Positions 21,768-33,211 of a stretch of DNA of 64,000 bases are shown here, piece after piece. A program made the translations under genes and the position numbers. Below the pieces are notes generated by a model that saw only the letters and a program-made list of their open reading frames with translations, was not told where the DNA came from and did not search any database. The stretch covers positions 186,001 to 250,000 of the forward strand of contig JAWNZC010000111.1 of the NCBI GenBank assembly GCA_035771165.1, written 5' to 3'. Within the stretch, counting starts at the first letter, position 1; the number at the start of each line of letters is the position of its first letter. This stretch comes from Paragorgia papillata (lineage: Eukaryota; Cnidaria; Anthozoa; Scleralcyonacea; Coralliidae).

Positions 21768-23040
21768 TTATTTTTTTGGGGTCAAGAATTCGTCTTCTGT
21801 AAGTATGCCTTCATTCTTCAACTTTCCCAGCTCCTTTAGCTGGCTTAGAAGCCGTGTTCGTATGTCTTGTTTCTGCAATAATAAAAGGAGAAAGATGAAA
21901 AATTTCAGCATTACTGTCAATATCATTCGTACTTTTACATTTGTCACTAAAGACTATTAACCTGAATCAGGGTTTTGTTTAACTCCTTTTCATTTCCGGT
22001 ATTGGAAGTTTCTATTTCACTGGCCATGGTTGAATGGCCACTAGAACCACTGGCACTCGTAAATATTTTTGCCGCTTCCGTCAGCGCAATTGTCAATTCT
22101 GACCTCCGTTCAGTTTGTTTGTTTTTTTCATTAAACACTGGGTAATCAGGAGGTGTTGTATAACTCTCATGAATGCCTCTTTGCTAGAAAATTAAAATGA
22201 AATGTTATTGCATGACCGGGCTAGTATATTAAATCAGAAAAGCTTGAAATTATAATCAACTTACTATGGCAACAGCCCAAAGATTGTATTCTGCTGCAGA
22301 CCACTTTTGCCCATTTATTTCGACCAGTCTGTCTGCAATGCTCTTTTTTTGTTCGGCTTTATCGTGTTTCTTTTTTCCTCTGGTACTCCTTTTTCTTTTA
22401 CTACCCGCAATTATACTTTCAGTACCGTCTTCGCTTTCATCCTCCTCGTTACGTTCAGAGTTGCACAAATCAGCTATACAAATCACATATGAATTACATA
22501 TGTCGGTCTCAGTTAAATGAGTTAATATATGTGAATCATTAAATGTCATTTATATAAAGTTACGGTTTATCGCTGCATGCACGTTTTATTAGTTTTATGC
22601 TATTAAGAAATATTTTACAACTGGCCTATGTCTAAATATATATACATAGAATATATAGTTGCATTCACATTACCTGTCGGTGTCAAATCTTCATCAGAGG
22701 CAACCATGAAGAACACAGGACATTTTCCAGCATGAACTGACCCACTAGCAAATGCTCTTCTCAGATCGTCGTTGTTATCAATAGGAAACTTCTTGTTACT
22801 GTATCCTACGTAACCTATATCGATTTTACTTGGTCCAATACAACCATCAACTCCAACTATCAACTCTCCATATACATCACACAGACACTTTTTCATGTCT
22901 TTTACTTCGCTAAAGACGGCAAACTTTTCTATCGTGCAGCGCTCGAATTTTCGCTTGTTCGTTTTGTCCTTTATTACTCGCACGTGAATTTTGACGCAAG
23001 GCAAATCCACGCAAGGTTGACCTTCATTTGCTTTGAGCAT
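21768..23040 (-). CDS. Four-exon gene, 300 aa, with SHOCT-like C-terminus; probable accessory transposon protein
   Basis: Exons 23040-22674, 22473-22265, 22183-21962 and 21872-21768. All six splice sites are canonical, phases agree and there is no stop, so the gene looks intact. Residues 1-120 form a compact domain (VKIHVRVIKDKTNKRKFER, KIDIGYVGYSNKKFPIDNND, DLRRAFA) that could be a ubiquitin-like or PB1-like fold. Residues 130-165 are basic (GSKRKRSTRGKKKHDK), a likely nuclear signal. Then come KWSAAEYNLWAVAI, a serine/threonine-rich stretch and a C-terminal QLKELGKLKNEGILTEDEF that matches the SHOCT motif. It is convergent with the broken IS630/Tc1-like transposase and ends 354 bases from it. 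The likely reading is an accessory protein of that element. Function not known. Confidence 0.75.
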
Positions 23041-23459
23041 AGTTAAACTTTGAGGTAATACAGCTGTTAGCTATAAAAGGATTGTAATACTGCGAGTGCT
23101 TGCCAATAGCTAAAATTTTAACTAGTGCACAAATGTCTTTTAATTCTCATGAGTGCATGACGCATGGTGTACAATTTATTTGTGGAAATCCCAAAACGCA
23201 TGCAAGGGGTGCCGTGATTATAATATAATTGCACTCGCTTATATTCATCTCATGACGATTGACAACCCCCCAATTAAATGTCTAACAACAGCTGCCTTAA
23301 AATCCTTTATATTCAACTGATTAGTATGCGTCATTTAAAACTGAAGTATGATAACCACTATCGAATACCAATGTCTGATTTTCAAAGTGGGGCCCCTAGT
23401 TCCTTTGAAATAGCTTCGCTCATGCAAGATCTTTCTGACACTTCTAGCAATCATTAAAT

Positions 23460-23698
23460 GTTAAGGCCTGGCCAAACGCTTTCAACATTTCATGCAACAT
23501 CGTTCAACATTGTTAAACGCATGTTGAACGAAAATTTGAACATGTTCAAATTTCGTTCAACATCATTCAACACCATTCAACAACGTTCAACATCATTCAA
23601 CAGGGTGGCCAAACGCTTTCAACATGTTGAATCACGGTTGAATTCAACAATGTTGAACGATGTTGAATGAAATGTTGAAAGCGTTTGGCCAGGCCTTT
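23460..23698. repeat. Foldback MITE with tandem GTTCAACAT units
   Basis: Left end AAGGCCTGGCCAAACGCTTT and right end AAAGCGTTTGGCCAGGCCTT are inverted. The interior is built from repeats of TTCAACAT(C/G). A second GGCCAAACGCTTTCAACAT occurs in the middle (about 23607), suggesting a dimer-like structure. Non-coding. Confidence 0.75.
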
Positions 23699-23884
23699 AC
23701 ATGTTACAACACAAAAACCCAACAACAAACAATCTCTTCATACAAGTACATTGGGTGAATTTTACTTGCATGGTTGACCACGTCCAATCTTCTTCGCATC
23801 AACGGGGATAGTACAACTATTATTTATTGTGCAATAAAACAAAGCTCCTGTCAAAAACAGTGTGACAAAAGGACAATACATATA

Positions 23885-23922
<38 letters not shown>

Positions 23923-24810
23923 CAATCTACAGACACGGTGTTTCGCTGTACAACAGCTCATCAGTGTAGCTTGGAACAATCTGAATGAATTTCATCAATT
24001 ACTTATACACATGCGATCGTCGGTGACAACCGCATGTGGGACAGCATCGGTGAAGTACATTCAGATAGCGTGAAGTGCGCATGGGCCCAGAGTGCTCAAA
24101 CTTCCACAAGGGTAGTGAGCGTTGCATTATCGCTAATAGGTACCCACGGCAACTTCAAAGTGCTCAACAACACCGAAGTGAAGGAGAAATATATATATTT
24201 ATATATGTTTTTGTTCAAATTTTTTTTCGACTAGTGTATATATATATATATTTATTCGGTAGACTTGCTGTGCTACTCGGAGTTTCACGCAGTAAAGCGA
24301 TCGTCAGGCAACTGACAGATCTGGTGAAGCTACTCTCTATTTACAGTGTGATATTAGGTATCGTGTTTCATGTCTGCACTTGGTGAATAGTTCCGATCGT
24401 TTGTTCAATAGTGAATTGTTCTTGTTTTTCATAATTGTCAGTTTTTCCTCGAGGCAAAGGTTGCACCTTCTGGAACCAGCTTTGTAGGCAGGAACATTCT
24501 TAAGAAGCGACCATATGATGGAAAATGGTTTCTTTGCGAACGATCCGAACTATTCACCAAGTGCAGACATGAAACACGATACCTAATATCACACTGTAAA
24601 TAGACAGTAGCTTCACCAGATCTGTCAGTTGCCTGACGATCGCTTTACTGCGTGAAACTCCGAGTAGCACAGCAAGTCTACCGAATAAATAAATATTATC
24701 CGCTCTACCGGTAATGGTATTGAGCGCTCTAAAACCATTGACAAGTTCTGTAACCACTCTGTTACAGTCAATTCTCGGTATATATATATATATATATACA
24801 TGTATGTATA

Positions 24811-24960
24811 GGTTATCAAATGAGGAGCGTGGTGATATCAGTTTTATCGCTTGAGGACAATATTGAAATTGTCACGAGTGAGTGTAGCGAACGAGGGACA
24901 ATTACCATATCCCTCAAGCGATAAAACTGATATTACCAAGTCACGAATATAGATAACCTC
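24811..24960. repeat. Foldback hairpin
   Basis: GGTTATC and TGATATCAGTTTTATCGCTT on the left pair with AAGCGATAAAACTGATATTA and GATAACC on the right. About 150 bp, non-coding. Confidence 0.6.
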
Positions 24961-25043
24961 ATCGTTTTTATGTCCCGCTGTTATCGCCCTGATAAAGGCA
25001 CAAGTATGTGATAAATATAGTATATATATACATATATATATAC

Positions 25044-25084
<41 letters not shown>

Positions 25085-25170
25085 TGTACTGTATATAAAT
25101 ATATAATATTTTAAATGAAGAGAGGATTTAATAATGATTATAATATGAAAAATATTATGAAAAACTGACT

Positions 25171-25247
25171 GCCCCAACCAGGAATCGAACCCTACATTAG
25201 GTCTCCAAATCATCATATTGGTGCTCTGACCACTGAGCTGTTGAGAC
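25171..25247 (-). tRNA. tRNA-like sequence, probably a pseudo-tRNA or SINE head
   Basis: Read on the minus strand: a 7-bp acceptor stem GTCTCAA / TTGGGGC with G-U pairs, a D arm (GCTC AGTGGTCA GAGC) matching the A box, an anticodon stem with one mismatch and loop ATGATGA, and a GGTTCGATTCC B box. The T stem is poorly paired and no CCA-like or terminator context is evident, so a functional tRNA is doubtful. Confidence 0.35.
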
Positions 25248-25323
25248 GTAATCAGAACAGTCAGACTTCATATATATACGTAATAATATATTAAATCTTT
25301 GAATGATTGCATGGTAGTGATAA

Positions 25324-25437
25324 CCAGAATTTCCTTTAAGCAAAACATTGTTGCTTTTTTATTATTTATTTTTTGTAGGACCAGAATTTCCTTTAAGCAA
25401 AACATTGTTGCTTTTTTATTATTTATTTTTTGTAGGA
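25324..25437 (+). repeat. 57-bp tandem duplication covering a splice acceptor
   Basis: CCAGAATTTCCTTTAAGCAA starts at 25324 and again at 25381, each unit ending in TTATTTTTTGTAGGA. The second TTTTGTAG is the acceptor of the KDZ exon at 25436, so the exon has two consecutive candidate acceptors. Confidence 0.8.
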
Positions 25438-25739
25438 AGATTTGATTTGAATTTGTGTTCATATCACTGTACTGGTTGTGGAGGGCACTTTTCACCTTTA
25501 ACACTAGAAAAGATTATCAATGAGGGCTACTGGCCAGGAAGTCCTGCAAACCTGAATTATGTCTTTTCTGAAGATGTATTTAGACTTTGGGATTCTATAA
25601 GAAAACACATGCCTGGTACTTCGGAAGCAGCATTTATAAAATCTTTAGGCTGTATTTCCAGTGAGAAGGGCAGGGTTAGTATACAGTTGGTTTGCTATAA
25701 ATTAAAATGTAGTGTGCTTTAAAATAGGCAGTATATATA

Positions 25740-25801
<62 letters not shown>

Positions 25802-26082
25802 GGTGTTTATATGTATACACGGTGTTTCGCTGTACAACAGCTCATCAGTGTAGCTTGGAACAATCTGAATGAATTTCACCAATTACTTATACACATGCGA
25901 TCGTCAGTGACAACCGCATGTGGGAAAGCATCGGTGAAATACATTCAGATAGCGTGAAGTGCGCATGGACCCAGAGTGCTCAAACTTCCACAAGGGTAGT
26001 GAGCGTTGCATTATCGCTAATAGGTACCCACGGCAACTTCACAGAGTGCTCAACAACACCGATATATATTTATATATTTATT

Positions 26083-26131
<49 letters not shown>

Positions 26132-26407
26132 TATTTATAAACCGCGCAGGAGGGCTTTATCGGATATAAAACACGAGGCGATAGCCGAGTGTTTTAGAGC
26201 CGATAAAGCCCGTACTGCAAGGTTTTTAAATGACTTCTAAAAAGAATCACTTCATACGTTCATTGGCGTAGTAATTTTGAAAATTAAGCTTATCTCAGCC
26301 GTTAAAAACCAGCGAGAAACTTAGAGCGAGTCTATATCACATATATAGATCCGATACGCTCATGATTTTTCTTTGTGTTTTCCTCATGAATTATTAATGA
26401 ATTTTAG

Positions 26408-26449
<42 letters not shown>

Positions 26450-26653
26450 CTTTTAAAATCTGTCTCTTTATTAGTCTTCGATCATTAACAGCATGGTGTT
26501 CCATCATGCATTTAAAGAATGGTGTTTTGCTCTTCATGAGATTGAAGTCCTGCAAGGAAAATCTTGGATAGACTGTCCATCTTGTTTTGGGTCACAGCAT
26601 TCTTGCCATGTGGATGGCAATGCTAAGCTTTACAGATACAGATGTGTACCAAG
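25436..26653 (+). pseudogene. KDZ-family transposase fragment (two exons)
   Basis: Exon 25436-25674 (TTTTGTAG acceptor, GGCAGG|GTTAGT donor) encodes CSYHCTGCG, then GYWPGSPANLNYVFSEDVFR, LWDSIRKHMPGTSE and SLGCISSEKGR. Exon 26475-26653 (CTTTATTAG acceptor, CCAAG|GTATTG donor) continues in phase with SSIINSMVFHHAFKEW, CPSCFGSQHSCHVDGNAKLY and RYRCVPR. CxxC, GyWPgSP, W-x(5)-PG-x-SE and DGN-K-LYR are marks of the Kyakuja-Dileera-Zisupton transposases. The intron is swollen by a (TA)n tract and a Penelope-like copy. Upstream and downstream exons, including the DDE core, are missing. A dead remnant. Confidence 0.7.
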
Positions 26654-26659
26654 GTATTG

Positions 26660-28220
26660 CTGATGAAAATAATTAAACCTGAAAAGAAATAATTGAATTA
26701 AATAATGCTTTATAAAATGCACTAACCATGGTGAATAGCAGCAAAAGATAGTTCTTACAGGATGACTAATATAAACCTAAAGAAAAAACTATATATTTAA
26801 AGTACAGTATATCCTGGAAAATAGCACTGTTTTTCTTGGATATACTTTAAAAAAAATGTTAGTTAAGTTCATAACCAACTCAATAAATACGGCGTCTGAA
26901 TCAAACACTGTTCTTTATGGTCGAACGTATTAGTATTAGATACGGCTCATGAAAAATACGCCGTCTGAAACGGACCTAAGTTCTGTTAGAATTCGTAATT
27001 TCTAATGTAATTTAAAACCAAAATCCAGCGACAATGAATGGGTGGCACCCCACGATACCCCTGCCATCGAGCAGATAATACGATGTTACATCGGGGGACT
27101 GGAAGCCTTGGCTTTTTGTATTGTAAATTAATTTGCTTGTAAATTTAAAAAATATATAAGCTGCAAAACTAATTCGGATGTTTTCTTGATATATTTAAAT
27201 TTTAACAAGCCTTGTTCAAGAACGTTGTTTGCTTCACCTTTTACACAAATTTAATATTAAAACGTTTAAAGCACACATTGAATAATATAATGATTATACC
27301 TCAATGTATTTTTGTTCTTAAAAGTACGTTTATCACTGGTATCCCTCGTCAGCATGCATGCTTGCTCAGATTTGCTTCGCCCGAGGTGAATAAATAACAT
27401 CCCCGAGGGGCCTCAAAATAACTTGCTTATATTCCACATGTGCAAGGTTGCCAGAAGAGACAATAGCAACGACATGGGATGCGCGCTGTAACAATAGAAT
27501 AAAAGCATTAGGTACCCAATAAAATTTCAAGTGCTAAATTTGAATTGTAAAGTGTTTTGCTCGCTTGGTATAACACACGCTAAAGTTTGACGAAAACAGT
27601 TGCACATCGTTGAGACATGAGTGAGTCGGATGAAGCGATTCTCTTAACACAAAATAAGTTTCGCGATTCCTTTAGGGCGAGTAGGGGATTAGATGACATT
27701 GTGTCTTCAGAAGCTAATAATTGTCAATTTGAGCAATTGTTCAGTTGCATCTAAAATGTGATGGCCGGGTTTACACGTGCGCGTTTTAACGAGTTTGTAA
27801 CTCCTAGGCGTTATGTGTATAAATAAATTATTGTATTGTATTGTATTGTAAGTGTACTTGGTCTTGGATACAAGGCTTATTAAAGTGTGTATTATTGAAG
27901 TGTGTATTATTAAAGGATTCTTGATGTTGTTTTGTTTTTCAAATTTGAGCAAGGAAGAAAACGTGGCCGGGGAATATTAGAGGTAAATATTGGCGGGGAT
28001 TATTAGAGGGGATTATTAGAGGGGAATATTAGAGGGGAATATGAATTAATTGTTTTGCTATTGTTGTCGGTCATTGTTTTCAGCCCCGCACTCCCCTGTT
28101 GCTATTCAAAACCGCCATAAACTTTTGAAACAGTTCAGTGACCGGGGATATTGAATATATTCTCCCCAAAGAACAAAAGAAAACGAGCCATGTGGAATAT
28201 AATTAATGTTATTTAATTAA
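26660..28220. other. Non-coding stretch before the satellite
   Basis: No convincing gene. Contains a GGGGATTATTAGA-type short tandem repeat at about 27993-28040 and GTATT repeats near 27830-27850. A small diverged palindrome (AATACGGCGTCTGAA against AAATACGCCGTCTGAAACGG, direct rather than inverted) lies near 26885-26970. Confidence 0.5.
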
Positions 28221-30688
28221 ATTTCAGTATTATACTGCATTACATGATTAAAGATGATGTGCAAAATTTCGGACTGAAATTCGATCGCGAAGTTTGTGTT
28301 CAATAACACTGTGGGGTCATAACACTGTAGTTATATACCCCTATATCAAAGTTAGACCCATTTTTACATAACATACTTCGATTAGCTCGATTGATCTGAA
28401 ATTTCAGTATTATACTGCATTACATGATTAAAGATGATGTGCAAAATTTCAGACTGAAATTCGATCGCGAAGTTTGTGTTCAATAACACTGTGGGGTCAT
28501 AACACTGTAGTTATATACCCCTATATCAAAGTTAGACCCATTTTTACATAACATACTTCGATTAGCTCGATTGATCTGAAATTTCAGTATTATACTGCAT
28601 TACATGATTAAAGATGATGTGCAAAATTTCAGACTGAAATTCGATCGCGAAGTTTGTGTTCAATAACACTGTGGGGTCATAACACTGTAGTTATATACCC
28701 CTATATCAAAGTTAGACCCATTTTTACATAACATACTTCGATTAGCTCGATTGATCTGAAATTTCAGTATTATACTGCATTACATGATTAAAGATGATGT
28801 GCAAAATTTCAGACTGAAATTCGATCGCGAAGTTTGTGTTCAATAACACTGTGGGGTCATAACACTGTAGTTATATACCCCTATATCAAAGTTAGACCCA
28901 TTTTTACATAACATACTTCGATTAGCTCGATTGATCTGAAATTTCAGTATTATACTGCATTACATGATTAAAGATGATGTGCAAAATTTCAGACTGAAAT
29001 TCGATCGCGAAGTTTGTGTTCAATAACACTGTGGGGTCATAACACTGTAGTTGTATTATACCCCTATATCAAAGTTAGACCCATTTTTACATAACATACT
29101 TCGATTAGCTCGATTGATCTGAAATTTCAGTATTATACTGCATTACATGATTAAAGATGATGTGCAAAATTTCAGACTGAAATTCGATCGCGAAGTTTGT
29201 GTTCAATAACACTGTGGGGTCATAACACTGTAGTTATATACCCCTATATCAAAGTTAGACCCATTTTTACATAACATACTTCGATTAGCTCGATTGATCT
29301 GAAATTTCAGTATTATACTGCATTACATGATTAAAGATGATGTGCAAAATCTCAGACGGAAATTCGATCGCGAAGTTTGTGTTCAATAACACTGTGGGGT
29401 CATAACACTGTAGTTATATACCCCCATATCAAAGTTAGACCCATTTTTACATAACATACTTCGATTAGCTCGATTGATCTGAAATTTCAGTATTATACTG
29501 CATTACATGATTAAAGATGATGTGCAAAATTTCAGACTGAAATTCGATCGCGAAGTTTGTGTTCAATAACACTGTGGGGTCATAACACTGTAGTTATATA
29601 CCCCTATATCAAAGTTAGACCCATTTTTACATAACATACTTCGATTAGCTCGATTGATCTGAAATTTCAGTATTATACTGCATTACATGATTAAAGATGA
29701 TGTGGAAAATTTCAGACTGAAATTCGATCGCTAAGTTTGTGTTCAATAACACTGTGGGGTCATAACATTGTAGTTATATACCCCTATATCAAAGCTAGAC
29801 CCATTTTTACATAACATACTTCGATTAGCTCGATTGATCTGAAATTTCAGTATTATACTGCATTACATGATTAAAGATGATGTGCAAAATTTCAGACTGA
29901 AATTCGATCGCGAAGTTTGTGTTCAATAACACTGTGGGGTCATAACACTGTAGTTATATACCCCTATATCAAAGTTAGACCCATTTTTACATAACATACT
30001 TCGATTAGCTCGATTGATCTGAAATTTCAGTATTATACTGCATTACATGATTAAAGATGATGTGCAAAATTTCAGACTGAAATTCGATCGCTAAGTTTGT
30101 GTTCAATAACACTGTGGGGTCATAACATTGTAGTTATATACCCCTATGTAAAAGTTAGACCCATTTTTACATAACATACTTCGATTAGCTCGATTGATCT
30201 GAAATTTCAGTATTATACTGCATTACATGATTAAAGATGATGTGCAAAATTTCAGACTGAAATTCGATCGCGAAGTTTGTGTTCAATAACACTGTGGGGT
30301 CATAACACTGTAGTTATATACCCCTATATCAAAGTTAGACCCATTTTTATATAACATACTTCGATTAGCTCGATTGATCTGAAATTTCAGTATTATACTG
30401 CATTACATGATTAAAGATGATGTGCAAAATTTCAGACTGAAATTCGATCGCGAAGTTTGTGTTCAATAACACTGTGGGGTCATAACACTGTAGTTATATA
30501 CCCCTATATCAAAGTTAGACCCATTTTTACATAACATACTTCGATTAGCTCGATTGATCTGAAATTTCAGTATTATACTGCATTATATGATTAAAGATGA
30601 TGTGCAAAATTTCAGACTGAAATTCGATCGCGAAGTTTGTGTTCAATAACACTGTGGGGTCATAACACTGTAGTTATATACCCCTATA
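28221..30688. repeat. 180-bp satellite array, left part (about 13.7 copies)
   Basis: Head-to-tail monomers of 180 bp, nearly identical, starting from AAATTTCAGTATTATACTGC. Each monomer contains the palindrome CTGAAATTTCAG, the dyad AATTTCAGACTGAAATT, TTCGATCGCGAAG, and AACACTGTGGGGTCATAACA. Stops in all frames; no long open frame. Interrupted at 30688 by a hAT element and continues at 33204. Confidence 0.97.
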
Positions 30689-33211
30689 TAGGCTTTGGCC
30701 CATTGTGCTAAAAAAATTGGCATATTATGCTAATAGCACTGCTCTCAATTTTGCCTAATTATGCTAAAAATTATGCTAGAATTCACAAATTATGCTCGAT
30801 ATTCTCACATAAATGCTCGATATTCTCACAGATTCTTACATAAATTCAACAACTCAAAAAATGTTTAACATTGAAAGTCAAGGCAGTAACTTAAGTCAAA
30901 GGCTCAAAGTCAAGCATCAAGGGGTCAAAATAACGGATATATAATATAAATAGCAAGACATCATTAGAATACTAGATCATCGATTATTGTACTGCAGCAT
31001 TACGCTTGCTTGCAGGTAGTCACTAAGTGCATGATCTTGCTGATCACTGAATGAAGCTGATAGGATGGAGAATGCTCGCTCGGCTGCAGCAGAGGAAGGC
31101 TGCACCAGTAGGACGCGTTTGACTGCCGACGACCAACAGGGAAGACGTTCTGCATGCTGATGCCACCACTTCACTTTTTCTTCTTCAGTAGTAACCTGCA
31201 CGTCCTGTGCTGCAGCTAAATAGTTCGGCAGCTCCGCATTGAGACCAGCGATGATTAACTCACTGTCCAGGAAAGGAAAGATACGAAGAGTCGAAACGTT
31301 GACTGCTGTAGGTTTCAACCACTGCACTGCAACTGGACACATCAATCGTGCAGCCTTGAATGCTGCTACAAGATCATAAAGCTGAACATTGAACTTCTGT
31401 AAAAACCACTGAATTGCTGGGTCAATGCATGCTCTAGCATTCCGTACCAAGGAGGCAACGTTTTGTGTTGGATCTTTTGCAGTGATTGCAGCAGAAACGG
31501 CACGAACATTGGGTAAGTCGGGTGCTCGACATGCCACAGCAATAGCTTGGAGTTTCTCATAGCATGAGAATACAAGTGGCCCATCTCCTTCTAGGTAGTA
31601 TGTGGCCTTGACAAAATGTTGACCAATATCAACAATGGCAGCTAGTTCTAGCTTAAGGCTGATGCTATTTTCTTCATCAGCTAGCATTGCCTTGATCTGT
31701 GGCAAGAGTTTTGGGCCGAGGTTAGCTGCTTCGGCCTCTTGCAAAAAGCTCTCCACAAAACCAAACTGAACCATCAGCTGCTCAAACACCTCCCATTTTG
31801 ACCACCATCTGGTTTCGCTGTAGGACTTTGGGTTTCGTCCTGTCAGTTCCCGCCAGATGAGCTTCGCTTTATGGCTGTGTTTGAAGAGGCGCATCCATAA
31901 ACTTCCAAACGCAAGGAGATTTGGAACATTAAAATGGTTTCCCACATTATCTAGTGTGTGAGAAAAGCACACAACACTAAATAACTTAGGGAATACAAAT
32001 TTGATTTGATTCAAGGCCGCTTGGTTAACACTTGCACCGTCCTTCATCGCTGCAAGTAAAGAGTTACCTCGTACTTGATAATCGACAGACAGGCATTCGT
32101 TGAGAACACGAGCCAGCTCTTGTGCGTTGAGGGACTTGGCGCAGATGTCAATTCGAATCAGTCGTTGCGTAATTGACCAGTTGTCGTCAACAAAACGGAC
32201 AATTATCACGATAGCTTCACCAAGTCTGGTACTTCCATCGAAGATTACGGAGAGATCTCTAGTAGAATGAACACCGTCAGTCGAGTGGACAGTTATTTCT
32301 TCTTTCAGTCGCTCAATCTCTTGTTTCAAAATAAGAGGGATGTGCTGACGCAAGTGGGAGCTATCGGTCAACCTGTGTTCACTGCTTTCAAGAAGATTGC
32401 GAAGCTTGTCAATCTTGAATAGCGGAATTCCAGCTTTCAAAAAATTTTCCACCACCTCCACACGAAACGCACGTTCTTTTAATGGCAGTGTGCTTGACTT
32501 TAATCGGTTCCCACCTTCATCTTGATTCTTTAAGGCTTCAATTACAGTAATTTCTTTCTTCTTGGACTTAAGGAGCCTTTCTTTCGCTCGGATGTGTTTC
32601 ACTGACTTACAGTGACTGAGTATGATGCTCTTCTTTGATGATATAATTTCGTGGCAAGCATTGCAGAACAACTGCCCCCTCTTATAGACAATTGTTCACC
32701 AGTAAACGCTTGCAATCGATCGTGTAAACTCATTTTCTTCACGTCGCCCTTCCCCCTTCGGCCATATTTCCCTTCTATCAGCTTCATAGACCGTTCCCTA
32801 GAAATTAGAGCTCTCTGTGGTGTCACTTGATCGGCTGGGCCTGGATTTCCTTCTAAATTTGATGTATCTGTGCTACTGCTACTTGACGCCATTTTGGCAG
32901 TAGTGTTTTACAACCTCGTGGCTCGTTCCCAGGCTTTTTGCTCGGCAGTTCAGGTGTACAGTGTACTGCAGTGCACAGTCTGCACTACTACTGCCCACAA
33001 TGAAAGTGAAACTATGAAAGCGGTCTTGTAACAAGTTTCTGACTTTCTAGACTACCAAATGAGTAATATTACCTTTTATGCTTAAAAAAGTGCTAAAATT
33101 TTAGGATTATGCTCGAGCAGTGCTCGTTTTAGAAATTATGCTTTTTTGCTCCCATAAGTCCCATTATGCTAAAAATTATGCTGGCACAATGGGCCAAAGC
33201 CTACCCTTATA
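30681..33211. mobile_element. hAT transposon inserted in the satellite, with 8-bp target duplication
   Basis: The element occupies 30689-33203 (2515 bp). Its ends TAGGCTTTGGCCCATTGTGC and GCACAATGGGCCAAAGCCTA are perfect 20-bp inverted repeats. Flanks are CCCCTATA (30681-30688) and CCCTTATA (33204-33211), the satellite sequence duplicated with one mismatch. Subterminal TTATGCT motifs cluster at both ends in the same direct orientation (for example ATTATGCTAAAAATTATGCT in both). It contains one transposase gene. Confidence 0.95.
30977..32892 (-). pseudogene. hAT transposase with a single 1-nt frameshift
   Basis: Start ATG at 32892. The first frame runs to about 32680 (MSLHDRLQAFTGE, a basic N-terminus), then the 564-codon frame 32671-30977 carries the rest. 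The frames join if the G5 run at 32675-32679 (coding strand) gained one base. After the junction comes a BED-like zinc finger (LFCNACHEIISSKKSI with CKSVKH). A catalytic-domain region follows (FDGSTRLGEAIVIIVRFVDD, MKDGASVNQAALNQI, VCFSHTLDNVGNHF, TRWWSKWEVFEQL), then the C-terminal hAT dimerisation signature (WWHQHAERLPCWSSAVKRVL, SSAAAERAFSILS). Total about 640 aa, normal for the family. The only lesion is in a homopolymer, so it could be a sequencing error. Confidence 0.9.

Larger units (their letters stand above)
23878..26130. repeat. Penelope-like element fragments: 240-bp direct repeat and 150-bp inverted repeat
   Basis: A block starting CACGGTGTTTCGCTGTACAA occurs at about 23934-24176 and again in the same orientation at 25818-26062, a few per cent diverged. 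Its GTTTCGCTGT...CTCATCAGTGTAGC resembles Penelope-like ends. Between them, 24249-24401 and 24541-24690 are inverted copies (TTATTCGGTAGACTTGCTGT against its complement). (TA)n tracts edge the copies (23880-23927, 24237-24252, 24780-24797, 25740-25800, 26090-26127). No reverse transcriptase is present. Family assignment is from motif style only. Confidence 0.5.

Noticed and set aside
25171..25247. Functional tRNA-Ile(GAT)
   Set aside because: T stem does not pair and an anticodon stem pair is lost; more likely a pseudo-tRNA or SINE head.
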